DNA from: a virus
IMG/VR virus record: IMGVR_UViG_3300031841_000749
Span: 1 to 33,685 of that record
Direction: 5' to 3' (one strand)
DNA: 33,685 nucleotides
Shown here: in pieces, positions 17,269 through 27,100 of the stretch
How positions within the stretch are numbered: position 1 is the first letter of the stretch
How the letters are laid out: every line of letters starts with the position of its first letter
Notes under the pieces: model-generated
What the model was told of the DNA's origin: nothing
Databases searched by the model: none
What the model saw: only the letters and a program-made list of their open reading frames with translations
Made by a program: the position numbers and the translations under genes

Positions 17269-18465
17269 GTGGCTAATACCAGAACATTTACAGCTAACAA
17301 CGGATTATCTAATGTAAACTCAATTTCTGAGATTGTTGGCAGCTTTGGTCCAGATGGAAGTGATGTACTAAATCTTAGTGCAGTTCAAAATATTGGTGCT
17401 GCCTTAGACTTATCTTTAGGTTTTAGTTTTTATGCAGGTCGTTTTCATCTAAACGATGGTGGAACTAGGCTATACATACATCAAGGGGCATTTGGCGATA
17501 CTATAAGAAGGTATGATCTATCTACTGCATATGACATATCTACAGCTTCATTTGCGGAAGCTTATGATTATTCAGGTCTTACTGGTTCTAATAACGGGTC
17601 TACCACTAGCAGAGATGGAACAAAGTTTTATATTGTCGATACTAGTACGCCTTTAAAAATAAAACAAGTGACTTTAAACACCCCATATACATTTAGTTCT
17701 GTCACAAATAATGGGGACTATCTTGATTTAAGTTCTTACAGTCAAGTTGGAAGTTCTATATACGATATAAGATTTAATCCAGATGGAGATTTACTGCATA
17801 TTGTAGATAATACTAACAGTCTCATACATCAATTTTCTTTAGGTACTGCTTGGGATATATCTGGGACAATAACCTACGATGGTTCTACATCATTAAATTC
17901 AAGTTCATATTATGGTTTTCATCTTAGTACAGATGGAACTAAATTATATACTATTAACTCTAGTAGAAACATAGAAGAGTATGATGTTTCTCCTGCATAT
18001 GATTTATCAAGTTCTTCTAATGTTACGTATACAGGGCAAAGTCATAATACAATCAGTTTAGGTGCAGTATCTCCTAGAGGAATTTCTTTAAATATGGACT
18101 ATACTGGAGGTACTGGTGATACTGTTTATATAGCTAACTACACTTCTGACCTAGAAATTTATGAAGCATCTATAGGTGAAGGACCATACAAAACTTTTGA
18201 TCTATCTTCTGGTTCAACTTTTATTGTAGAAAACTCTCAAAACAATACCTATAGATTTGCAAATCCACCTACATCTGGTCGTGGTGGTTTATATACTATA
18301 ATTATAAAAGGTTCTAGTTATTCTACTACACTAGGGGATGTGCAATGGCCTTCTGGTACAGCACCCACATTTAGTACTGCAGGAGCATATGATATAGTTT
18401 CTATTACAAGCTCAGATGGTGGTGCTACATATCAAGCTGTTCTTGCTATGGAGGAATGTAAATAA
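17269..18465 (+). CDS. Propeller-repeat adhesin-like protein, short paralogue
   Basis: A 398-aa protein with a GTG start at 17269 behind AAGGTGA. It is the shortest of three consecutive paralogues sharing the N-terminus MAN(N/T)xxFxxNxxL. Residues 55-300 hold about five repeats of roughly 45-55 aa with consensus 'F-x-x-DGTKLY-x-x...I-x-x-Y-x-L-S-T-A-YDIS-T' (for example RYDLSTAYDISTASF at 81-95 and STDGTKLYTI at 220-229), most simply a five-bladed beta-propeller. Residues 305-395 form one continuous C-terminal domain: FDLSSGSTFIVEN, FANPPTSG, WPSGTAPTF, SSDGGATYQ. In the two larger paralogues this domain is split. A role in receptor or polysaccharide binding is inferred from fibre context; no enzyme motif is seen. 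Confidence 0.8.
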   Translation: MANTRTFTANNGLSNVNSISEIVGSFGPDGSDVLNLSAVQNIGAALDLSLGFSFYAGRFHLNDGGTRLYIHQGAFGDTIRRYDLSTAYDISTASFAEAYDYSGLTGSNNGSTTSRDGTKFYIVDTSTPLKIKQVTLNTPYTFSSVTNNGDYLDLSSYSQVGSSIYDIRFNPDGDLLHIVDNTNSLIHQFSLGTAWDISGTITYDGSTSLNSSSYYGFHLSTDGTKLYTINSSRNIEEYDVSPAYDLSSSSNVTYTGQSHNTISLGAVSPRGISLNMDYTGGTGDTVYIANYTSDLEIYEASIGEGPYKTFDLSSGSTFIVENSQNNTYRFANPPTSGRGGLYTIIIKGSSYSTTLGDVQWPSGTAPTFSTAGAYDIVSITSSDGGATYQAVLAMEECK

Positions 18466-20591
18466 TGGCTAATAATGTACCATTCAAACCTAATAGCAGT
18501 TTAGAAGTAAACGGACCTATAGAGTTTTTAAAAGGAACAGTTACAGAAAGTAGTGGCAGTTATAACATAGACAATGGGCTAATAGAACGTAAAGTTTTTA
18601 ACTTTGCAAATAGTGGAGGCACTACATATACTGAGTCAGCTGAAACGAGAGATATTTGTTTTAAGCCTGATGGAACAGCTATGTTTGTATTGGAAGAAGG
18701 TATAAGTAGTTCTTTTAGAGGAGTAATAAGAAAATTTGATTTAAGTACTGCTTGGGATTTATCTACTGCTACTTATAATGCTTCTGAAAGTGCCGATACC
18801 ATTAACACTATAGGCACTCAAACTGAAGTAACTAGTCTAGTATTCATTCGTTGTTTTTTATTTAGTCCTGACGGTACAAAACTTTTTGTTGCAACAGTTA
18901 ATAACTCATCACCAAAAATTTTACAAATACCTCTTACCACAGCTTGGGATGTTTCAGCTTCAAGTGGGACTGTGCAAGATTTAGGTCCACTTCCTGATAC
19001 CAGTGCAACTCCCCTTGGTCCAAAAGCAATGTCTTTTAATGATGATGGTACTGAACTTTTTTCATGGTGTAGTACTTCATTAGGAATAAATAAAGTTTAT
19101 AAGTCTACTCTTAGTAGTGCTTATGACATAAGTGTTGTCAGTGGTACTACTACAGAACTGGCAGATACAGTAACGTCTATTCAAGACAGTGGCAGTTTAG
19201 GAACTATTGTTGAAGGTGCTTCTATAAGGTTTAATGAAGATGGCACAAAAGTTTTCTTTTGGACTCCGCAGCAAGATGGTGATACAAACTATATTATACG
19301 GATGTTTAATCTATCTACTGCCTACGATGTAACTACTATAGAAGGTGGTGGACCGTATCCAACTACACCTGATGCAACTTTTGATTTTACAACTTTAGGT
19401 TATACGACAGGTTATGGTAGTCCTGTAAGCTGTGATATACGTTCTATAGCATTTGGAAATGATGGTAAAAAACTTTATACTTTAGGTACTCAGTTAGTTA
19501 CGGAGTACGACATAGGTGGAAATAGACGTACCCTAGACCTATCTACTGGAAACTATTTTGAAGTAAACTTAGACGCAGATTCGGATTTAGTTTTTGATAA
19601 TGCTAGGGATGTAGATTTATTTTCTGTAAAAGTAAATGGAGTTTCAACTGAAGGTCATGGTACAGTACCTGGTAATTTTAGTACGTCTTCAAACTTGAAC
19701 AGCCTTATAAGTTTTAGCATTCCTTGGGGCTTTGACCTTATTGATAATGGCACTAAGTTGTACATATATGATGTTAGTGATGAACAAGTAAAATATATTT
19801 CACTCAGCACACCTTACGATGTAAGTTCTGGTTCGTTTAGTTATCAAAACTTTACCAGTACAACTGGAAGTGGGCTTGTCAATTTTAGGTCTTTAACAGT
19901 AAGAGATAGTGGCACAAAAATGCACTTGACTACAGGAACAACTGTAAACCAGTGGACTTTAAACACTCCTTATAGTTTAAGTAGTACTACCTACAACGGC
20001 AGTATTACTCCAACAAGCTCTAGGGCAGGTTGGAATATCTTTTGGAACAACGATGGTACAAGGCTGTACTCTTCTTCCACAACTGGTTCCATTCAACAGA
20101 TGGATTTAAGTACAGCTTACGACATTACTAGTACTGTAACAGACAGTGGAATAAGCCCTACTATGACTAGATCACCATATGGTATGGACTTAGATGAAAC
20201 TGGAACTTACCTCTATTATGTAACAAATGTTAATAATGATCAAATAATTTACAGAGCTACTCTATCTACTCCTTACGACATTAGTACTGTAGATTGGGCT
20301 ACTGAGGTTGAAATAGATTTAACTACAACGGTTGGTATGCCATCTTCAAGCAACTTTACTGGTGTTAGAGTTTTGGATGGAGGCAAAAAGGTAGCCATAC
20401 TTGATAACAGCTATGATGTTGCTAGGGTTTTTACTATACTACAAACCCCATCTATTACACTTTCTCCTAATGTAAATGTCTTAGGCACACAGACTTCTGT
20501 AACAAATGAATCATCTGCACGTTATACATTTAGTACAAAAAATGGTGGAAAAACCTTTATTGGAACTCAAACAGGGACAGACTTTTCATAA
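18465..20591 (+). CDS. Propeller-repeat adhesin-like protein, long paralogue A
   Basis: A 708-aa paralogue coupled to the previous gene by TAATG, with a GGAGGA site at about 18449-18454. It has two blocks of about five repeats: residues 60-352 (CFKPDGTAMFV, FDLSTAWDLSTATY, FSPDGTKLFVA, IPLTTAWDVS, FNEDGTKVFF, FNLSTAYDVTTI) and 419-660 (NGTKLYIYDVS, ISLSTPYDVSSGSF, NDGTRLYSSS, MDLSTAYDITST, TLSTPYDISTV). Between them, residues 355-393 (LDLSTGNYFEVN, LVFDNARDVDLFSVKVNG) correspond to the first half of the C-terminal domain of the short paralogue. The second half is at 663-702 (SITLSPNVNV, YTFSTKNGGKTFIG), so the second propeller appears inserted within that domain. Likely a virion-surface adhesin; the function is inferred. 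Confidence 0.8.
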   Translation: MANNVPFKPNSSLEVNGPIEFLKGTVTESSGSYNIDNGLIERKVFNFANSGGTTYTESAETRDICFKPDGTAMFVLEEGISSSFRGVIRKFDLSTAWDLSTATYNASESADTINTIGTQTEVTSLVFIRCFLFSPDGTKLFVATVNNSSPKILQIPLTTAWDVSASSGTVQDLGPLPDTSATPLGPKAMSFNDDGTELFSWCSTSLGINKVYKSTLSSAYDISVVSGTTTELADTVTSIQDSGSLGTIVEGASIRFNEDGTKVFFWTPQQDGDTNYIIRMFNLSTAYDVTTIEGGGPYPTTPDATFDFTTLGYTTGYGSPVSCDIRSIAFGNDGKKLYTLGTQLVTEYDIGGNRRTLDLSTGNYFEVNLDADSDLVFDNARDVDLFSVKVNGVSTEGHGTVPGNFSTSSNLNSLISFSIPWGFDLIDNGTKLYIYDVSDEQVKYISLSTPYDVSSGSFSYQNFTSTTGSGLVNFRSLTVRDSGTKMHLTTGTTVNQWTLNTPYSLSSTTYNGSITPTSSRAGWNIFWNNDGTRLYSSSTTGSIQQMDLSTAYDITSTVTDSGISPTMTRSPYGMDLDETGTYLYYVTNVNNDQIIYRATLSTPYDISTVDWATEVEIDLTTTVGMPSSSNFTGVRVLDGGKKVAILDNSYDVARVFTILQTPSITLSPNVNVLGTQTSVTNESSARYTFSTKNGGKTFIGTQTGTDFS

Positions 20592-22714
20592 TGGCAAATA
20601 ATCAACCATTCAAATTAAACTCTGGATTATCTGTAACTTCTGTCTTTGAGACTGCTGTACCAGTTACAGAAGAATCTTATGTTTTTAATGGCCCTTGGCC
20701 TACCCTTACGGATACTACGTCATTTACTATACCTTCTGCATATGTAGGTGCACAGGGCAATAAGGGTTTATTTTTCAAACCTGATGGGTTACAGATGTAT
20801 TTTACATCTAATGACCTATTTAATGGTGAAGCATATATTTATCAGTTTACTTTATCTACAGCTTGGGATGTTACAACTGCTTCCTATACAGCAGTATCAG
20901 GAGATAACATAGATGATGGAAACTATTTAGGTGAAACAGAAGGATTAAAATTTAGCCCTGACGGAACTAAAGTGTATGTTACTTCGTACATATCTCAGTT
21001 AATGGTCCAGTATCCTCTTACTACTCCTTGGGATATCTCTACACTGTCTAACTCTACTAGAGTAGAGGCTAGTTGGCCTACAATTATAGGTGCAGGATTT
21101 AATGTGCAAGGCGGTACGTTTATTGATGGTGGTAAACGACTAATACTTTCTCATACCAGTTTACCAACAGTTTCTCCAGATTTTTATGAAATAACTTTAA
21201 GTGAGCCATACAATATAGCTACAGCAGCTTACTACGGTGTAACTTATGATTATGTAGGTGCAGATAATAGTGCAGGGCCATGGACAGATTTTGCTTTTAA
21301 TAGCACAGGAACTATTGCAGTAGGCGTAAATAGTACAAAAACATATGATTTTAGTTTCCTTAGAACTGATCCTAATTCTCCTTGGGATTTAAGTACACTC
21401 ACACAGGGTCCACCATCAGGTGGTAGTTGGGCACCAAGATTTAATATAACAGGTATAGGTAATCCTGAAGGAATATTTATACACCCAGATAACACAAAAG
21501 TGTTTGTATTAGATGGTACTACAGATAAGATACATGAATTAGCATCTAACACAAGTACAAGTACTTGGGATACAGACTTTAGAAATTACAAAATAGATTT
21601 ATCTCAGGGTAATTATTTTACAAAACTTCTTACACACAATACTCGTCTTGAGTTTGATAATCCTCCACCTGATGGACAGGTTGGAAGTTTTATTATGGAA
21701 ATTACTGGCAATAGTGAAGGTTATGATATATCAAATCTTACATACGATTCAAGTAATTATAAGGAATTTAATACTAGAGTAAGGCAAATTGAATTTGGAC
21801 CTGAAGGCCGCAGTGTATCTTTTGCAGGGTATAGGTTTGCAAATTCCTTACATCAGTACCCTTTATCTGAGCCTTATAATCTTCTTACTATGGACCCTAA
21901 AAAATATGTAAGAATTGATATGAGTACTACAGCATATGGTAGTCAGACATTTTGTTACAGTTTTTATTTCAAACCTGATGGAACTTCTGTATACCTTATG
22001 GGCTATTCTGTGTCACCAGATATTATACAAGTAAATCTAAGTACGCCTTTTGATTTAAGTACTGCATCTTCTTCTTACGATGCAATTTTGGCAGTAGGTG
22101 CTGACATGAAAAGAATAGAGTTTAGTCCTGATGGATTAACTTTATTTATTCATTATATGAATTCACAAGATTTAGTTGGGCATCCTCTTACCACAGCTTG
22201 GGATATTACTACTGTTGATCTTCTTGATACTAGCAATAGTTATACTTTAACTACAGATGTGGCAGTTTCAGGAACTATTATGAGTGGTAGATTTAGTCCA
22301 GACGGAAAAGAGTATTATGCTTCAGAGGGTTGGCAGTCTTCAAGTACAAATCATAAAATGCACAAATTTGTTCTCACGACTCCATACGATCTTACTACTA
22401 TGTCTTACGATTCTAGTTCTGTAACATACAACTCTCTTAAATCTACCATACTAGTTCCTGGGTCAGTAACTTTTTCAGAAGATGGTAAAAAACTTTATGT
22501 TACAGATGATGGTGCAGATGATACTGTGCATGTATTTAATGTAGCACCATCCTCTACCCCAGACGATTTTTATATATCGTGGCCTGACAACATTAGATGG
22601 AACAAAGGTCTTATACCTGAAACACCTGCTACAGGTCAAACAGATCAATATGCCTTTATTACGGTAGATGGTGGCGAAACGTACTACGGAAAATTACTTG
22701 GAGATAACATATGA
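20591..22714 (+). CDS. Propeller-repeat adhesin-like protein, long paralogue B
   Basis: A 707-aa paralogue, again joined by TAATG and starting MANNQPFKLNSGLSV. The first repeat block is at 58-320 (FFKPDGLQMYF, FTLSTAWDVTTASY, FSPDGTKVYV, YPLTTPWDISTLS) and the second at 398-652 (FKPDGTSVYLM, VNLSTPFDLSTASS, FSPDGLTLFI, HPLTTAWDITTVD, FVLTTPYDLTTMS, FSEDGKKLYVTDD). Residues 332-374 (YKIDLSQGNYFTKLL, FDNPPPDGQVGSF) and 658-705 (FYISWPDNIRWNKG, FITVDGGETYYG) are the split halves of the C-terminal domain, with the second propeller between them as in paralogue A. The two copies have diverged strongly, so the duplication is not recent. A host-binding role is inferred from position. Confidence 0.8.
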   Translation: MANNQPFKLNSGLSVTSVFETAVPVTEESYVFNGPWPTLTDTTSFTIPSAYVGAQGNKGLFFKPDGLQMYFTSNDLFNGEAYIYQFTLSTAWDVTTASYTAVSGDNIDDGNYLGETEGLKFSPDGTKVYVTSYISQLMVQYPLTTPWDISTLSNSTRVEASWPTIIGAGFNVQGGTFIDGGKRLILSHTSLPTVSPDFYEITLSEPYNIATAAYYGVTYDYVGADNSAGPWTDFAFNSTGTIAVGVNSTKTYDFSFLRTDPNSPWDLSTLTQGPPSGGSWAPRFNITGIGNPEGIFIHPDNTKVFVLDGTTDKIHELASNTSTSTWDTDFRNYKIDLSQGNYFTKLLTHNTRLEFDNPPPDGQVGSFIMEITGNSEGYDISNLTYDSSNYKEFNTRVRQIEFGPEGRSVSFAGYRFANSLHQYPLSEPYNLLTMDPKKYVRIDMSTTAYGSQTFCYSFYFKPDGTSVYLMGYSVSPDIIQVNLSTPFDLSTASSSYDAILAVGADMKRIEFSPDGLTLFIHYMNSQDLVGHPLTTAWDITTVDLLDTSNSYTLTTDVAVSGTIMSGRFSPDGKEYYASEGWQSSSTNHKMHKFVLTTPYDLTTMSYDSSSVTYNSLKSTILVPGSVTFSEDGKKLYVTDDGADDTVHVFNVAPSSTPDDFYISWPDNIRWNKGLIPETPATGQTDQYAFITVDGGETYYGKLLGDNI

Positions 22715-23388
22715 GTACTTCAGGATTAATAGCTGCAGCAGCAGCATACAGCAACTACGAAGAATATATCCCGCCCCCAGTAATATCTTTTCATAGTCAC
22801 ACTATTGACTCAAGTAATATGAACATTACTGTGCCTAGTACAATAGAAGAAGGTGATTTGGCTATAGCATACTCAACAACTGCAACTGGTCCTGCTCCTA
22901 CTCTTTACTCTGGATTTACTCAAATAGCTAGTTTAAATTCTACTTTTGAAGATATGTTTCAGTATAAAATTTTTGATGGTACAGAAGGGGGTACAACTCT
23001 TACTAGAACTGGTGATAGCTATGATGCTGCAAGTTTATTAGTTTTTAGGTCAACTACAGGTGCAGACACAGTTTGGAGTTTAGATCAAAATAACACAAGT
23101 ATTGTGCAAACTAGTAGCACTCCTACTACAGTAAACTTAACCCTTCCTACAGTAGCTCCCACTATCATATTTGCAAACTATTCTGCTTATAGTTCGATGC
23201 CGTATATTAGTGGAACTTTTTGGGATGCTGACTTTCAAAACACGGGTGAAAGTAGTAATAGAATACACTTTTACTATGAAATACAGAATACAGAAGCTGA
23301 TCTAGCTGCTAGAAGTATAGTACCATCTGGTGATTACGGAAGTTATAACAGATTATCTTACGCAGTATTTAGTGCTACAAGAGCATAG
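22711..23388 (+). CDS. Small tail-fibre or adhesin-like protein
   Basis: A 225-aa protein starting in an ATGA overlap with the propeller protein. After a short Ala-rich helix (residues 6-14) it is entirely beta-like: VPSTIEEGDLAIAYST, PTLYSGFTQIASL, DAASLLVFRS, PTVAPTIIFANYSAY. The pattern 'VP-x-x-x-x-x-GDL...GFTQI' is common in small phage tail and adhesin domains that bind sugars or decorate fibre tips. It sits at the end of the adhesin cluster and before the fibre-assembly-like gene. No catalytic signature is seen. An Ig-like or jelly-roll domain is the most likely fold, not confirmed. Confidence 0.65.
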   Translation: MSTSGLIAAAAAYSNYEEYIPPPVISFHSHTIDSSNMNITVPSTIEEGDLAIAYSTTATGPAPTLYSGFTQIASLNSTFEDMFQYKIFDGTEGGTTLTRTGDSYDAASLLVFRSTTGADTVWSLDQNNTSIVQTSSTPTTVNLTLPTVAPTIIFANYSAYSSMPYISGTFWDADFQNTGESSNRIHFYYEIQNTEADLAARSIVPSGDYGSYNRLSYAVFSATRA

Positions 23389-23399
23389 AGGAAAATAAA

Positions 23400-23852
23400 A
23401 TGTATATTAACACAGTTAGAAATATCTACCCTTATACAGAAAAGGATTTTAGGAAAGATAATAGAAGAACATCTTTCCCTAAAGTTATTACTAATACTTT
23501 GTATGCCAAGTTTGGGGTATACCCAGTCACTGATGGCACCCAACCAGATTTTGATAAGACAACTCAAAAGGTTGTTGCAGACGATATGCCCACACAAAAC
23601 GATTCTGGCGATTGGGTATTAGGCTATTCTGTCGTAGATCTAACACCGCAAGAAATAGACGACCAGAATGGTCTAGTTGCTGAAGCTAATCGTGTAAAAC
23701 GTACAGCTCTTTTATCTGATACAGATTTTTATGGTCTATCCGACCAAGCTATGTCAGATGCTATGACAACATATCGTCAAAAACTTAGAGACATAACATC
23801 TCATGAAAACTGGCCGCATCTTTCTGATGATGATTGGCCAGTAAAACCTTGA
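23400..23852 (+). CDS. Tail-fibre assembly / tail chaperone-like protein
   Basis: A 150-aa protein. The C-terminal half, NRVKRTALLSDTDFYGLSD, then MTTYRQKLRDITSHENWPHL and DDDWPVKP, is the familiar ending of phage tail-assembly proteins of the DUF4376/tail-fibre-assembly type ('R...LL-x-x-TD-W/F...YRQ-x-LRDI...WP-x-x-P'). The N-terminal part (TNTLYAKFGVYPVTD) is a small beta region. Such proteins are usually encoded right after fibres and help them fold or attach, which fits this position. It is probably not a virion component. A purine-rich AGAGGAAAA precedes the start. Confidence 0.72.
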   Translation: MYINTVRNIYPYTEKDFRKDNRRTSFPKVITNTLYAKFGVYPVTDGTQPDFDKTTQKVVADDMPTQNDSGDWVLGYSVVDLTPQEIDDQNGLVAEANRVKRTALLSDTDFYGLSDQAMSDAMTTYRQKLRDITSHENWPHLSDDDWPVKP

Positions 23853-23877
23853 CTTTTTTTGATTTATGAGTTAAACT

Positions 23878-24132
23878 ATGAGTGAAGTAAAAATCTCCCA
23901 CGAAGAACTTGAAGCTATGCTAGATCGTGCAGCTAGACGTGGAGCTAAAGAGGCTCTACGTTCTATTGGTCTACTCGATGACGATGCACATAAAGATATT
24001 ACAGAGATGCGTAGCTTATTAGAAGCTTGGAGGGATACTCGTAAATCAATTTGGTCAACACTAGTAAAAATATCTACCGTTGGTATCCTGACCTTTATAG
24101 CAGGGGCGGTATGGATGACAATGGGTAAATAA
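23878..24132 (+). CDS. Single-TM membrane protein, holin candidate (DUF6127-like)
   Basis: An 84-aa protein. Residues 1-55 are charged and helical: EELEAMLDRAARRGAKEAL, then SIGLLDDDAHKDITEMRSLL and EAWRDTRKSIW. Residues 60-80 form one hydrophobic helix (VKISTVGILTFIAGAVWM). From memory this matches the pattern of DUF6127 proteins of phages and alphaproteobacterial prophages ('RAAR-x-GA...GL-x-D-x-DA-x-x-DI-x-x-LR-x-LL-x-AWR'). A holin or lysis-associated role is often suggested for such one-TM proteins and is inferred here. No separate soluble endolysin is visible in the window; the only lysozyme is the 254-aa gene downstream. There is no clear ribosome site upstream. Confidence 0.7.
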   Translation: MSEVKISHEELEAMLDRAARRGAKEALRSIGLLDDDAHKDITEMRSLLEAWRDTRKSIWSTLVKISTVGILTFIAGAVWMTMGK

Positions 24133-24144
24133 GGAAATTAGATT

Positions 24145-27100
24145 ATGGCATGGAATGATCCTAAACCAGTAAGAGATGGCTTTGGTAACGTAGTAAGGGA
24201 TGGTTTTGGCAACCCCGTTATGAATACTCCTGGTGCTTCACACCCTACAGATAACGATAGTTCCTCAAGAACCACAAAAATTTCGTCAAGTAATTTAAAC
24301 CCATCTGATAAGGTATTTCTTAATGTAAGTGGAGAAAACTACTACGACATTAATACAGGTCTTTACCATTATCAAGGCAAGACGTATGATAAAGCATCAG
24401 ATTACTCTGCTGCAGTAAAAGCCTTTAATGAAGGAAGAGGTGGTGGTTCTACTGAATGGACTAAAACTGACTACGGATATGATCCTGATAGAGTACGTAT
24501 AAGTAATACACCAACCACTCGGGAGGTTATGGAAACTCTTGCAGGTATGTCACTTACAGATCTTTATAGTAAATATGAATACAAAGAGTGGGGAAAAATT
24601 GCTAAAACAGCCTCGGATATTGTTTACGGGGTTATAGGCAGTAATGCCGACAACAGAGACTGGAAAACAATTTTTGAAAATGCTAAGAGTGATTCTGGCG
24701 TAGGCTATGACCCTAAAAAGTTTTTACAACTTGCTGGTGCCGCAACTAATAAAATGTATGGTGGTGTAAAACTTAAGTATAAAAAAGCTAAAAAGAATAA
24801 TAAGGGTGAAGTTACAGAAAAATCTAGTGTTATGATTGTAGATTCACAAGGTAATGCTCTAAGACAGCTTACTAGAAACAAAAATGAAGTTGCAAGAGTA
24901 TTAAGTTCTTTTGGTGTTGAAGATGTTAATAAGTCACTAGAAAACATACAGGCCGAAATGATTGCCGATAATGACGATATCGGCCTAAGTTCTTATGGCC
25001 AAGTATTTACATACTTCCAAGATAATGTTTTTGAACCTTGGAAAAATATCGAAGATATTTGGAATACAGAAAACTGGACATTGATGGGGGAAGGCACAGG
25101 AACTGTAGACGTTACCCTTGATCTAGAAGATACTGGTGGTGGAGCCGTTGGTGATACTGGAGGTGGCACTGGCGGTGATACTGGAGGTGGCACTGGCGGT
25201 GATACTGGTGATGATACTGACGGTACTGGTGTAGATACTGGGGATACTGACATAGGTACTGTAGGAGACGATTACACAGGTATCGTAGATCTTCCTGTAG
25301 ATCTTCCAACATATTCTGACCCAACAGATACAGGAATTACTCAAATAGATCCTTTAGACACTTTAGGTTCTACTGAAGGTGATGTAGGAATACTACCAAT
25401 CACCGACCCTTCCTATGACTTAGAAACACAGTTTACAGGTACAACAGATGTTGGTACAGAAACTGGCGGTGCTGGTGCTATACCAACTACAATTTCTATT
25501 CGTCCAAACTATACTGGTACGAATATGGCTAACCTTACTTCTCAGTCTCAATCTGGATTTGGTGGACAAAGAAAATATAAAAACAAGTATGGCCAAGAAC
25601 TTACAGTTACTGTGGATGGTTCTGGTAACCCTATTACCTATGTACCTCCAGGATTTAGTCCTGTTCAAGGACAAGCTAAGGGTGGTGTAGTTTCTGAGAA
25701 TGATCCTGAAGTACAACTGGCTAGAAGATTTCTAGGTTTTGATGGGCCTTCTCACCAACTTGAAAAGTTCTTAGACTCTAATCCTGCAGCAGCAGCTCGT
25801 ATGGGTAAATATCGTCAAGCTTTATCAGGAAGCAATCTTGGTTTTGATGAGGGTGGTTTAGCTGATACAGATTTGGCTGATACAACTTTAGAAGATTTTT
25901 CTGGAATGGCAGGAGATTTAGTTGGACAAACTACAACTCCAAGGCAATCAACCATAGATTTGGTTACACCAGAAACTGCTGACTTTATAGGTCAGGATGC
26001 GGGTCAAGCTGCTGATGTATCTCCAATGCAAGAGGTAGCTTTAGCAGGTACAGCATCTCAAGCTGTACTTCCTGGAACTGGAACTGCATCTACAATGACT
26101 GCAGGAACAGTGGCCCCAGGAGTACAAGCAGAGACAGATGCATTACAAGCTCAAACTGGAGAAGTCTCAGACAAAGCACAGGTAACTGCTGCACAACAAG
26201 AAACGTCTGCAGTATCTCAGTTAAAAGCTGAACAAGGTACAGCTATTATGATGGATAACCCTGTACAAAGGGAAATCCAAGATGGTGAACTTATCTCTGG
26301 TGCTGCTAATGCTTCTAAAGCTGCTGAGTTTACTGAACAAATTGAAGCAGCTACAGCAGAACCTTCACAGAAAGCTACCGTAGCAGGTCAGCTAGAAGGT
26401 CTTATGGCACAGTTTGAAGGTGGTAACACACCTGCATGGGCTGCTGGGTCTATGCGTCAGGCAATGTCTAAACTAGCTGCTAGAGGTTTAGGTGCTTCAT
26501 CTATGGCTGGTCAAGCAGTTATCCAAGCTGCTATGGAAGCTGCACTTCCTATTGCCCAAATGGATGCACAAACTCAAGCAAGTTTTGAAGCACAGAACTT
26601 GTCAAACAGACAACAACGTGCTATGCTTGCAGCACAACAACGTGCTACATTTATGCAGCAAGAGTTTGACCAAGAGTTCCAAGCTCGTGTACAAAATGCA
26701 TCTAAGATTGCTGATGTAGCAAATATGAACTTTACTGCAGAACAGCAGATTGCTCTTGAGAACTCTCGTGCAGCTAACACAATGGAGCTTAACAACCTAT
26801 CTAACCGTCAAGCTCTAGTTATGGCAGAAGCTGCTGCATTGGCCAACCTCGATATGGCAAACTTGAATAATCGTCAGCAAGCTGCTGTACAAAATGCTCA
26901 AGCTTTCCTACAGATGGATATGGCTAACCTAACTAATGAGCAAGCAACATCAATGTTTAAAGCTCAACAAAACATTCAGGCTCTGTTTACAGATACAGCT
27001 GCCTCAAATGCTGCAGCACAATTTAATGCTACAAGTGAAAATCAAACTAACCAGTTCTTTGCTAACTTAAATGCACAGGTAAGTCAGTTCAATGCTTCTC

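Noticed and set aside
23809-23877. ACTGGCC/GGCCAGT inverted repeat followed by a T7 run, and a TTGACT...TAAACT promoter-like pair before the 84-aa gene.
   Set aside because: The loop is 20 nt and the T run is separated from the stem by 11 A-rich bases, so it is not a good terminator. The -10 matches only four of six bases in AT-rich DNA, so a promoter is not supported.
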